From the NCBI RefSeq assembly GCF_947504215.1, contig NZ_CANNGO010000005.1, positions 124,001 through 188,000 on the forward strand: DNA of 64,000 nucleotides, given 5' to 3'. A program made the translations under genes and the position numbers. Source of the DNA: an uncultured Ruegeria sp. GTDB taxonomy: Bacteria > Pseudomonadota > Alphaproteobacteria > Rhodobacterales > Rhodobacteraceae. This document shows positions 55,669 to 62,989 of this stretch, piece after piece; position 1 is the stretch's first letter, and each line of letters begins with the position of its first letter. Under the pieces are notes generated by a model that worked only from the letters and a program-made list of their open reading frames with translations, was not told where the DNA came from and ran no database searches.

Positions 55669-56721
55669 CTATTCGGCCGGAGCAAACCCCGTAATCAGCT
55701 GACGCAGCCCAATGGCGGCCCCTGCGAAGATTGCGATAAACGCAATTGGTGCGCTGAAGGCAAGCACCGAAAACGCCGAGATTCCCTGGCCTACGCTGCA
55801 GCCCACTGCAAGAATTGCGCCGGGGCCCATGATAGCGGCGCCTAGTAACTGGCGCCGCAATTCGCGGGGATCTTCACACGCTTCCCATCGGAAATGGCCC
55901 TTGGAATATGACCCCAAAACCGCCCCGATGACGACACCCAAGACCGATCCGACGCTAAACGACAAGGCATTGCCCGAAGCGGTCATCCCATAGATGATGG
56001 TGTCTCCGATCGGGGCTGCGAAGGTGTGTGTTTCAATTGGCTCGGCATCAAACCCGGTTGTGGCGATCCAATAGGTGCCCACCCAGCCAGATACCACGGC
56101 AAGCCCAACCACAGATGCCCAAAAGACTTGTTTGTACGATGGGCGTGTTTCGGCACGTGCGATGGCAAGCACAACAAGCCCGGTTCCGATGACGAGGCCG
56201 GTGACCAAAGGGGCCACACCGTAAACTTCAAACAACTGCGCGAACCCCTGAGGAGAAGTGGCACCCGTCACTTCGGGGAACAACCAAACGCGGGCATGGG
56301 CCAACGGCCCGGACATCACGAAATAGGCGGATAACGCCATCACGACGACGATGACAAAAGACCGCAAGTCGCCTCCCCCCAAACGCGCCAAAGCGCCGTA
56401 GCCGCAATTTCCGCTCAGCGCCATGCCATAGCCGAACATCAGACCCCCGATGATGGTGCCAAGTGGGTTCCATACGCGATCAAGATAAGCGGTTTCCGAC
56501 CCGTCAAGCAGGCCGAACCCAATTGCCAGATGCGCCCCGACAATGGCGACACCGATGGCAATGGCCCACATTTTCAAGCGACGGTTGTCGGCCCCGTAAA
56601 GCGCGTCTTCGATTGCACCAAGCGTACAAAACCGCCCGATTCTGGCGGCAAGGCCAAGTGCGATCCCACCGATCAAACCGATCAGTGCGGCAGTGTTTGC
56701 TTCTCCGAGTGTCTCCAGCAC
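55669..56721 (-). CDS. soxT: SoxT-like YeeE/YedE sulfur transporter
   Basis: A 350-residue membrane protein with the YeeE/YedE layout, two domains of about four helices each. It has the GLAARIGRFCTLGAIEDALYG and GYGMALSGNCGYGALARLGGGD motifs in the first part and AVGCSVGQGISAFSVLAFSAP in the second, each with a conserved Cys. Known TsuA/YeeE proteins take up thiosulfate. In sox clusters the gene next to soxR and soxS is soxT. It lies 39 bases after soxR on the same strand. The substrate is inferred. Confidence 0.82.
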   Translation of the reverse strand: MLETLGEANTAALIGLIGGIALGLAARIGRFCTLGAIEDALYGADNRRLKMWAIAIGVAIVGAHLAIGFGLLDGSETAYLDRVWNPLGTIIGGLMFGYGMALSGNCGYGALARLGGGDLRSFVIVVVMALSAYFVMSGPLAHARVWLFPEVTGATSPQGFAQLFEVYGVAPLVTGLVIGTGLVVLAIARAETRPSYKQVFWASVVGLAVVSGWVGTYWIATTGFDAEPIETHTFAAPIGDTIIYGMTASGNALSFSVGSVLGVVIGAVLGSYSKGHFRWEACEDPRELRRQLLGAAIMGPGAILAVGCSVGQGISAFSVLAFSAPIAFIAIFAGAAIGLRQLITGFAPAE

Positions 56722-56760
56722 CTGGGTCCTCCCCCGACCAAATACCAGTTACCTATCCGG

Positions 56761-57132
56761 TCAGTCTGTACGACAGAACAGATCGTACACGACTTCCATG
56801 ATTTGTCTTGGTCGGTCGTCCGCCAGGCTGTAGAAGATGGCCTTGCCCTCGCGCCTTGGCACAACGAGCCCCTCATAGCGAAGGCGCGACAATTGCTGTG
56901 AAACAGCGGCTTGTCGGGCGGAGAGCAGCTCCTCAAGCTCAGTCACCGATTTTTCGCCCGACGCCAGATGGCACATAATCATCAACCGGCCTTCGTGGCT
57001 GATGGCCTTCAGAAAGTTGGATGCGCGTTGCGCATTTTCCATCATGCGCTGCATGTCTTCTGCACAGATGTTCTTGTCGAACACCGGCAGACGCGAAACA
57101 GTTTGAGGTGTGCTTTCAGTGTTGTAGGTCAC
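56761..57132 (-). CDS. soxR: SoxR, ArsR-type repressor of sox genes
   Basis: A 123-residue winged HTH protein: NFLKAISHEGRLMIMCHLASGEKSVTELEELLSARQAAVSQQLSRLRYEGLVVPRREGKAIFYSL is the DNA-binding core. Cys54 (MCHL) and Cys120 (LFCRTD) are 66 residues apart, the spacing of the persulfide-sensing pair in SqrR and BigR. A third Cys (Cys23) is extra. It probably represses sox genes until persulfide forms an internal polysulfide bridge (inference from family). The operon is soxS-soxR-soxT. Confidence 0.9.
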   Translation of the reverse strand: MTYNTESTPQTVSRLPVFDKNICAEDMQRMMENAQRASNFLKAISHEGRLMIMCHLASGEKSVTELEELLSARQAAVSQQLSRLRYEGLVVPRREGKAIFYSLADDRPRQIMEVVYDLFCRTD

Positions 57133-57145
57133 AAAAAGGTTTCCT

Positions 57146-57508
57146 TTACCCGGTTTGTTTCAAGTCTATTCCTGCGCGTTCGAACATCATGGCCAGCAGG
57201 CCCCAGAAAAAGTCTTCCCCCGGGTATCCCTCAATTCGCCCGACTTCACGACCATTTTCAACCAGAATAAATGTTGGAGTAAAGTGAACCCTGCGATCGA
57301 ACGCAACGTCGGGTGCTTCGCTGTGCACGTCATAACGCTGCAACGGGGCGGTGCGCCCTTCTGCGGTTTTCGGATAGATATGTGCGATTTCCTCGTTCCA
57401 TTTGGCGCACCAATAGCACCCCTGTTCCTCTGCCATCAGCAGATAGGGGTCAGCTGTTGCCGAAACCGGCAACATCAGAGCTAAACAGGCGACCAACGCC
57501 TTTATCAT
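57146..57508 (-). CDS. soxS: SoxS, periplasmic thioredoxin
   Basis: A 120-residue thioredoxin-fold protein with a signal (MIKALVACLALMLPVSATA). The active site is EEQGCYWCAKWNEEIAHIY and the cis-Pro is in HFTPTFILVENGREVGRIEGY. SoxS reactivates oxidised Sox proteins such as SoxY. I chose ATG at 57508, which starts the signal peptide; an in-frame start at 57550 is longer. It diverges from soxV across 84 bases and is 13 bases before soxR. Confidence 0.9.
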   Translation of the reverse strand: MIKALVACLALMLPVSATADPYLLMAEEQGCYWCAKWNEEIAHIYPKTAEGRTAPLQRYDVHSEAPDVAFDRRVHFTPTFILVENGREVGRIEGYPGEDFFWGLLAMMFERAGIDLKQTG

Positions 57509-57556
57509 TTTCAGACGTCCCAAATTGACGAGCACTGGTTCTTTCATCATAATTAT

Positions 57557-57570
57557 ATTTTTGAATATCT
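57557..57570. promoter_or_regulatory. Possible SoxR site between soxS and soxV
   Basis: An inverted repeat (ATATT, TTTG, AATAT) with one half matching the GAAT arm seen before soxX. SoxR binding in this spacer is known in Paracoccus pantotrophus, but the match here is weaker than at soxX. Confidence 0.4.
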
Positions 57571-57592
57571 CAAGCTGTGAGGCCAGAGCGAC

Positions 57593-58333
57593 ATGTTTGA
57601 CGTGACGATTATGGGTGCAATTGTCGCCGGGCTGCTGTCCTTTCTGTCGCCTTGTATCTTACCCATCGTGCCTTTCTACCTGAGCTATCTTGCCGGCGTT
57701 GGGATGAACCAGATTTCGGCAAAGGCTGAAATTTCGCAAGCGGTGCGGGTCAGGGCTGTTCTGGCCGCGTGTTGTTTCGCGTTGGGCGTCGTTACGGTTT
57801 TTGTGGGACTTGGTGCAACCGCGACCGTGTTCGGCGGCCTGCTGAGAGAGCATTTTGATGTACTGCGCTGGGTTGCGGCCGCCATCATCATTGCGATGGG
57901 CCTGCATTTCCTTGGGGTGATCAAGATCGGCTTTCTGTACCGCCAATTCCGCGCCGATGCTGGCGACACCTCGAATGTTGGCCTGTTGGGGGCTTACGTC
58001 ATCGGGTTGGCATTTGCATTTGGTTGGACGCCCTGTGTTGGGCCGGTTCTGGCGGCAATCCTGTTTACGGCTGCGGGGCAAGACACTGCCGATCAGGGGG
58101 CGCTACTGCTATTGGCATATGGGCTGGGCATGACCTTGCCTTTTGTTGTTGCCGCCTTGTTCATCGGGCCATTCATGTCCTGGATGGGCCGGTTTCGAAA
58201 ACACCTTGGCTTGATCGAGAAACTGATGGGGGCGTTCTTGATCCTCTTTGGCATTCTGATCGCTACCAACTCGATCAACTACATTGCTCAATGGATGCTG
58301 GAACATGTGCCTTGGTTCAGTGCGATTGGATAA
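57593..58333 (+). CDS. soxV: SoxV, CcdA-type thiol transporter
   Basis: A 246-residue protein with six membrane helices of the CcdA family. The paired Cys are in LSFLSPCILPIVPFYLSYL (helix 1) and AFGWTPCVGPVLAAIL (helix 4). It passes reducing power from cytoplasmic thioredoxin to periplasmic SoxW/SoxS. It is the first gene of the rightward sox run and is followed by soxW 16 bases later, which fits their partnership. Confidence 0.92.
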   Translation: MFDVTIMGAIVAGLLSFLSPCILPIVPFYLSYLAGVGMNQISAKAEISQAVRVRAVLAACCFALGVVTVFVGLGATATVFGGLLREHFDVLRWVAAAIIIAMGLHFLGVIKIGFLYRQFRADAGDTSNVGLLGAYVIGLAFAFGWTPCVGPVLAAILFTAAGQDTADQGALLLLAYGLGMTLPFVVAALFIGPFMSWMGRFRKHLGLIEKLMGAFLILFGILIATNSINYIAQWMLEHVPWFSAIG

Positions 58334-58349
58334 ATCCCAGGAGGAGATC

Positions 58350-58910
58350 ATGAAAAGACTAGTCCTAACGTTGGTTTTGATGCTGATGGTTCCGGCGGCC
58401 GTTGCGGCCGAGCTTGGCGATGATGGCCTGCACAAGGCACCTTGGATGCGCGATACATTCATGGATTTGCGCGAAGACCTGGCCGAGGCTAATGCGGAAG
58501 ATAAGCGCCTGATGATCATCATCGAGCAGCGCGGCTGCATCTATTGCAAGAAGATGCATGAAGAGGTGTTTGTCATCCCGGAAATCGAACAATTCATCGA
58601 AGACAACTATTTTGTTTTACAGATCAACATGTTCGGGGATGTTGAGATCACCGATTTCGATGGTACTGTGCTGCCCGAAAAGGACATGGTCAAACGCTGG
58701 GGCGCCTTGTTTACACCCAGCATCTATTTCTTTCCATCCGCGGTGGGCGATGACCTGACTGCTCCGCAAGCTGCAGTGGCAAACATGCCCGGTGCCTTTG
58801 GTCGGTGGACAACCTTCAATATGCTGAACTGGGTTGTCGAAGAAGGATATGAAGGGGATGAGCCGTTCCAAAAATATCATGCCCGCAAGTTTGAAGAGCA
58901 AAACGGCTGA
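58350..58910 (+). CDS. soxW: SoxW, periplasmic thioredoxin
   Basis: A 186-residue exported thioredoxin-fold protein. The signal is MKRLVLTLVLMLMVPAAVAA. The active site is IEQRGCIYCKKMHEEVFVI and the cis-Pro region is LFTPSIYFFPSA. It takes electrons from SoxV and keeps Sox proteins reduced. GGAGGAG precedes the ATG at 58350. The longer in-frame start at 58284 lies in soxV. A 151-base spacer with the SoxR-type palindrome separates it from soxX. Confidence 0.9.
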   Translation: MKRLVLTLVLMLMVPAAVAAELGDDGLHKAPWMRDTFMDLREDLAEANAEDKRLMIIIEQRGCIYCKKMHEEVFVIPEIEQFIEDNYFVLQINMFGDVEITDFDGTVLPEKDMVKRWGALFTPSIYFFPSAVGDDLTAPQAAVANMPGAFGRWTTFNMLNWVVEEGYEGDEPFQKYHARKFEEQNG

Positions 58911-58963
58911 TGATCTGTTGGCTTTGAAATTTTAGTGCGAAATTTTCTGCATCAGCAAAGTAA

Positions 58964-58991
58964 TTGAAAAATTCATCTAAATGAATTTATT
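58964..58991 (+). promoter_or_regulatory. Predicted soxX promoter
   Basis: A -35-like TTGAAA (964-969) and a -10-like TTTATT (986-991) with 16 bases between them, within which the ATTC-N8-GAAT palindrome lies. An operator inside the spacer is ideal for repression. The -10 matches four of six consensus positions. Confidence 0.45.
58969..58988. promoter_or_regulatory. SoxR-type operator (ATTC-N8-GAAT)
   Basis: A perfect palindrome with 8-bp arms AAATTCAT and ATGAATTT around CTAA. Its core ATTC-N8-GAAT is the SqrR/BigR site. SoxR is known to bind the soxW-soxX spacer in Paracoccus pantotrophus, so position and sequence agree. Confidence 0.7.
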
Positions 58992-59061
58992 GTTGCGAAC
59001 TGCTGAATGTGTGCATTAGTGTACAGAAAACGACCGACAAGAATCGTCTTTGGGAGGAGGC

Positions 59062-59517
59062 ATGAGAAACGCGTTGAAGCTAGGCTTTGCCATGATGCTA
59101 TGTGCATCAACCGCCACAGCGGGTGAACTGAAACCGATGGACGTGTCCTTTACGGATGGCGCGGTTGAAACATCCTTGACCGGCGTCGCCGGTGATCCAG
59201 CAACGGGCAGGGCGGTTTTTGCAAACCGCAAAGAGGGTAACTGCCTCGCCTGCCATACCAACTCGGAAATACCCGAAGAAGGCTTCCACGGCGAAGTTGG
59301 CCCTCCAATGGACGGCGTAGCGGATCGTTGGACCGAAGCTGAACTCCGCGGGATCGTTTCGAACTCGAAGAATATGTTCGAAGGGACGATCATGCCCGCT
59401 TTCTACATCGACAGCGGCTATGAGCGGCCACTGGATGATTTCGCAGGCCAGAGCATTTTGACCGCGCAGCAGGTCGAAGACGTCGTGGCCTACCTGATGA
59501 CGCTGAAAGAACAGTAA
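59062..59517 (+). CDS. soxX: SoxX, monoheme cytochrome c
   Basis: A 151-residue exported cytochrome. The signal is MRNALKLGFAMMLCASTATAGE. The heme site is KEGNCLACHTNSE (CxxCH) and the axial Met is in GTIMPAFYIDSGYE. SoxX pairs with SoxA to join thiosulfate to SoxY by an oxidation, passing electrons to cytochromes. I chose ATG at 59062 after GGGAGGAGG. The SoxR-type operator lies 74 bases before its start. It heads soxXYZA. Confidence 0.93.
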   Translation: MRNALKLGFAMMLCASTATAGELKPMDVSFTDGAVETSLTGVAGDPATGRAVFANRKEGNCLACHTNSEIPEEGFHGEVGPPMDGVADRWTEAELRGIVSNSKNMFEGTIMPAFYIDSGYERPLDDFAGQSILTAQQVEDVVAYLMTLKEQ

Positions 59518-59539
59518 TCCACGAAATTTGGAGCATGAT

Positions 59540-59962
59540 ATGGAACTGACACGGCGAAAAATCCTCGCGATCGGCTCCGGTACGCTTGCCCTGGCAAGCT
59601 TTACCGGTCTTCCGGCGTTTGCCAGCCTGACGGACGAAGCGATCGCAGCCCTGACCGGGGGCGCTGACATTGGCGAAGGTGTGGTTGTACTGACCGCGCC
59701 GGAAATCGCAGAGAACGGTAATACCGTACCCGTCAAGGTCGAAGCACCCGGTGCCGTTTCGATCACGCTGTTCGCAGATGGCAATCCGGTGCCGAACGTC
59801 GCAACGTTCAACTTTGGCCCGCTCAGCGCGTCACGCAGTGCATCAACGCGTATCCGCCTTGCCGCAACACAGAACGTTGTTGCCATCGCCAAGATGGAAG
59901 ACGGTTCATTCCAGATGGCGAAAGCCAATGTCAAAGTAACAATCGGCGGTTGCGGCGGCTGA
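59540..59962 (+). CDS. soxY: SoxY, sulfur-carrier protein
   Basis: A 140-residue carrier with a Tat signal (ELTRRKILAIGSGTLALASF). The mature beta-sandwich ends in VTIGGCGG, the swinging-arm Cys that holds thiosulfate as Cys-S-sulfonate. SoxYZ shuttles the sulfur chain between SoxXA, SoxB and SoxCD. I chose ATG at 59540; an in-frame TTG at 59528 lies upstream. It is 22 bases after soxX. Confidence 0.95.
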   Translation: MELTRRKILAIGSGTLALASFTGLPAFASLTDEAIAALTGGADIGEGVVVLTAPEIAENGNTVPVKVEAPGAVSITLFADGNPVPNVATFNFGPLSASRSASTRIRLAATQNVVAIAKMEDGSFQMAKANVKVTIGGCGG

Positions 59963-59988
59963 ACTCACGAAACGCAAGGAGAGACACT

Positions 59989-60318
59989 ATGGCATCTGGT
60001 GTAAAACCCCGGGTCAAAGTCCCAAAAACGGCGGCAGCAGGTGAGACGATCACCATCAAGACCCTGATCAGCCACAAGATGGAAAGCGGGCAGCGTAAAG
60101 ACGATGATGGCAACATCATCCCACGCTCGATCATCAATCGCTTCACCGCTGAATTCAATGGCCAGAACGTGATCGATGTGACGTTGGAACCGGCGATTTC
60201 AACCAACCCCTATTTCCAGTTCGAAGCTGTTGTCCCGGAAACCGGTGAGTTCAAGTTCACCTGGTATGACGATGACGGGTCCGTCTACGAAGAAAGCAAA
60301 AAAATATCGGTCTCGTAA
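59989..60318 (+). CDS. soxZ: SoxZ, partner of SoxY
   Basis: A 109-residue beta-sandwich protein that binds SoxY and travels to the periplasm with it, having no signal of its own. The family pattern is VKPRVKVPKTAAAGETITIKTLISHKMESG, NRFTAEFNGQNVIDVTLEPAISTNPYFQF and GEFKFTWYDDDGSVY. I chose ATG at 59989 after AAGGAGAG. It is 26 bases after soxY. Confidence 0.95.
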   Translation: MASGVKPRVKVPKTAAAGETITIKTLISHKMESGQRKDDDGNIIPRSIINRFTAEFNGQNVIDVTLEPAISTNPYFQFEAVVPETGEFKFTWYDDDGSVYEESKKISVS

Positions 60319-60352
60319 GAAGACAAGGGTGCAGAGCCAGGGAGGTAGCCAC

Positions 60353-61183
60353 ATGCGCGCGACATTATGGATTACGGCAGCAGCGATTGGGTTGGCCGGC
60401 GCCGCGACTGCTCAGGACAGCAATTCGCTGAGCATTGACGGTGAGGCAATGATCACTGAGGTGGCAGCGCCGGATCATTTGGAAAATATCGACACTATCT
60501 ATTCCGGATGGCGGTTTCGTTCGCCGGAAACTCAGGCCCTGGAAGTGGACGACTTTGACAACCCGGCATTTGTGTTCGTTGAGCAAGCCGAGGATCTGTG
60601 GGAGCAGGTCGATGGGTCAGCCGAGAAATCATGCGCGTCCTGCCATGAGAGTGTTGAAGAGTTCGCAGGGCTACGAGCTCAGCTACCACGTGTTGAAAAC
60701 GGCGAACTTGTTACGCTGGAGGATCTGATCAACCGCAGCCGCGTCGAACATATGGGTGCCGAGCCCTGGAAATGGTCGGGCGGCCAGATGACGGCGATGA
60801 CCGCGCTTATTGGCGTGCAATCACGTGGTATGCCTGTCGAAGTTGCCATCGACGGCGATGCCGCGCCTTTCTGGGAAAAAGGAAAGGACCTGTACTATAC
60901 GCGTGTCGGTCAGCTGGACATGGCCTGCTCGAATTGTCACGAAGACAATTATGGCGTCATGATCCGGGCGGACCACCTGTCCCAGGGCCAGGTCAATGGC
61001 TTTCCCACCTATCGTTTAAAGAACGCAAAGCTGAATTCCATCCACGGGCGCTTCAAAGGATGCATGAAGAACATTCGGGCCACACCCTTCAAAGAAGGCG
61101 GTGACGAGTTCAAAGCGCTGGAGCTTTACATAGCGTCGCGCGGCCAGGGCCTGTCGGTCGAGACGCCTTCTGTAAGAAACTGA
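60353..61183 (+). CDS. soxA: SoxA, diheme cytochrome c
   Basis: A 276-residue exported cytochrome. The signal is MRATLWITAAAIGLAGAATAQ. Two heme sites are seen, KSCASCHESVEEF and MACSNCHEDNYG, so it is the diheme form. The active-site Cys is in GRFKGCMKNIRA, the persulfide ligand of heme 2. With SoxX it forms the SoxAX thiosulfate-oxidising pair. GGGAGG precedes ATG at 60353. A terminator-like hairpin follows. Confidence 0.95.
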   Translation: MRATLWITAAAIGLAGAATAQDSNSLSIDGEAMITEVAAPDHLENIDTIYSGWRFRSPETQALEVDDFDNPAFVFVEQAEDLWEQVDGSAEKSCASCHESVEEFAGLRAQLPRVENGELVTLEDLINRSRVEHMGAEPWKWSGGQMTAMTALIGVQSRGMPVEVAIDGDAAPFWEKGKDLYYTRVGQLDMACSNCHEDNYGVMIRADHLSQGQVNGFPTYRLKNAKLNSIHGRFKGCMKNIRATPFKEGGDEFKALELYIASRGQGLSVETPSVRN

Positions 61184-61193
61184 TGATCTGACT

Positions 61194-61229
61194 GGCCCCG
61201 TGTCATGCACGGGGCCATTGCACTTTTTT
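61194..61229 (+). terminator. Terminator-like hairpin between soxA and soxB
   Basis: A 9-bp stem (GGCCCCGTG, TCATG loop, CACGGGGCC) 10 bases after the soxA stop, followed after seven bases by six T. It sits inside the run of sox genes, so it may partly stop transcription or protect the soxXYZA message. A 12-base palindrome (ACATGCGCATGT, 61239-61250) follows. Confidence 0.6.
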
Positions 61230-61270
61230 AAAATTCAAACATGCGCATGTGTTTAAGGGAGCAGGCAACT

Positions 61271-62968
61271 ATGATTTCGCGTCGAGACTTTTTGCAGGTC
61301 GGGATGGCAGCTTCAGCCATTGTAGGCGCGTCCGGTTTCGGGAATTGGGCGCGGCTTGCAGCACAACAGTCTCTGACACAGGACCAGTTGTTAGAGTTCG
61401 ACACGTTCGGCAATGTCTCCCTGATCCATGTCACGGATATTCACGGACAGCTGAAACCGATCTATTTCCGCGAGCCGTCAATAAATATTGGCGTCGGCGG
61501 CAACAAGGGCGTTGTACCACATGTGACGGGTGCTGACTTCCGGAAACTCTATGGCATCGCCGATGGCAGCCCCAGCCACTATGCGCTGAGTTCCGGGGAT
61601 TTTTCATCTCTTGCACAGACCTATGGGCGTGTTGGCGGGCTTGATCGGGTTGCAACTGTGATCAAGGCGATCCGCGCAGATCGTCCAGACGCCATTCTTC
61701 TGGATGGCGGCGATACCTGGCACGGTTCTTACACCTGTCTGAAGACGCAGGGCCAGGATATGGTCAATGTAATGAACGCCCTGGCGCCGGACGCCATGAC
61801 ATTTCACTGGGAACTCACCTTAGGCAGTGATCGCGTCGCCGAGTTGGTTGAACAGCTGCCCTTTGCGGCCTTGGGGCAGAATATCTTTGACGCGGAATGG
61901 GACGAACCGACCGAGCTGTTCCCCCCCTACAAAATGTTTGAACGCGGCGGCACAAAGATCGCGGTCATTGGGCAGGCGTTTCCGTACATGCCCATCGCAA
62001 ATCCCGGCTGGATGTTCCCTGAATATGCCTTTGGCATTCGTGACGAACACATGGCCGCGATGGTGGAAGAGGTGCGCGCCGCCGGGGCGGAATGTGTCGT
62101 CGTGCTGAGCCATAATGGTTTCGACGTTGATAAGAAGATGGCGAGCGTTGTCCCCGGAATCGACGTCATCCTGTCTGGCCATACGCACGACGCCCTGCCC
62201 GAGCCGGTACAGGTTGGTGAAACCATCATCGTGCCGTCAGGCTCGAACGGAAAATTCGTTAGCCGTGTTGATCTTGATATCCGTGACGGTCGGATGATGG
62301 GGTATCGGACGAAACTGATCCCAATCTTCTCGGATGTGATAACTCCGGACGCCGAAGTGGCCGCCCTGATCGACGAACAGCGCGCGCCCTATCTGGCCGA
62401 GATGTCCGAAGTCATCGGGCAGACCGACAGCCTTTTGTATCGGCGCGGGAATTTCAATGGCACCTGGGACGACCTGATCTGCGACGCACTGCTCAGCGAG
62501 CGTGACGCGGAAATCGCGCTCAGCCCCGGTGTACGCTGGGGCCCGTCGCTGGTGCCCGGTCAGGATATCACCCGCGAAGATATCTTTGGCGTGACTTCGA
62601 TGTCTTATGGTCAAGCCTATCGCACCGAGATGACAGGGGATTTCCTGAAAGTCGTGCTTGAAGATGTTGCTGACAACATCTTCAACCCGGATCCCTATTA
62701 CCAACAAGGCGGCGATATGGTGCGCACTGGTGGGCTTGGCTATCGGATCGACGTGTCCAAGCCGCAGGGCGAACGTATCTCGAACATGACGCTTGTGAAC
62801 ACGGGCGAGGCGATCGATCCGGCCAAATCCTATGTGGTTGCCGGATGGGCGTCGGTTAATGAAGACACCGAAGGTCCGCAGATCTGGGATGTCGTGGAAA
62901 GCCACATTCGCAAGCTGGGTACCGTGACGGTACAGGATAACACCAATGTCGACGTTGTCGGCGTTTAA
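61271..62968 (+). CDS. soxB: SoxB, thiosulfohydrolase
   Basis: A 565-residue di-manganese hydrolase that releases sulfate from the SoxY-bound sulfonate. The Tat signal is ISRRDFLQVGMAASAIVG. The metallophosphatase-type core has LIHVTDIHGQLKP (D and H ligands), LLDGGDTWHGSYTC, and LSGHTHDALPEP, and the 5'-nucleotidase C-terminal domain follows with WDDLICDALLSERDAEIAL. I chose ATG at 61271 after GGGAG. It lies 87 bases after soxA and 21 before soxC. Confidence 0.95.
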   Translation: MISRRDFLQVGMAASAIVGASGFGNWARLAAQQSLTQDQLLEFDTFGNVSLIHVTDIHGQLKPIYFREPSINIGVGGNKGVVPHVTGADFRKLYGIADGSPSHYALSSGDFSSLAQTYGRVGGLDRVATVIKAIRADRPDAILLDGGDTWHGSYTCLKTQGQDMVNVMNALAPDAMTFHWELTLGSDRVAELVEQLPFAALGQNIFDAEWDEPTELFPPYKMFERGGTKIAVIGQAFPYMPIANPGWMFPEYAFGIRDEHMAAMVEEVRAAGAECVVVLSHNGFDVDKKMASVVPGIDVILSGHTHDALPEPVQVGETIIVPSGSNGKFVSRVDLDIRDGRMMGYRTKLIPIFSDVITPDAEVAALIDEQRAPYLAEMSEVIGQTDSLLYRRGNFNGTWDDLICDALLSERDAEIALSPGVRWGPSLVPGQDITREDIFGVTSMSYGQAYRTEMTGDFLKVVLEDVADNIFNPDPYYQQGGDMVRTGGLGYRIDVSKPQGERISNMTLVNTGEAIDPAKSYVVAGWASVNEDTEGPQIWDVVESHIRKLGTVTVQDNTNVDVVGV

Positions 62969-62989
62969 ATAAAACTGGAGACTTGAGAC

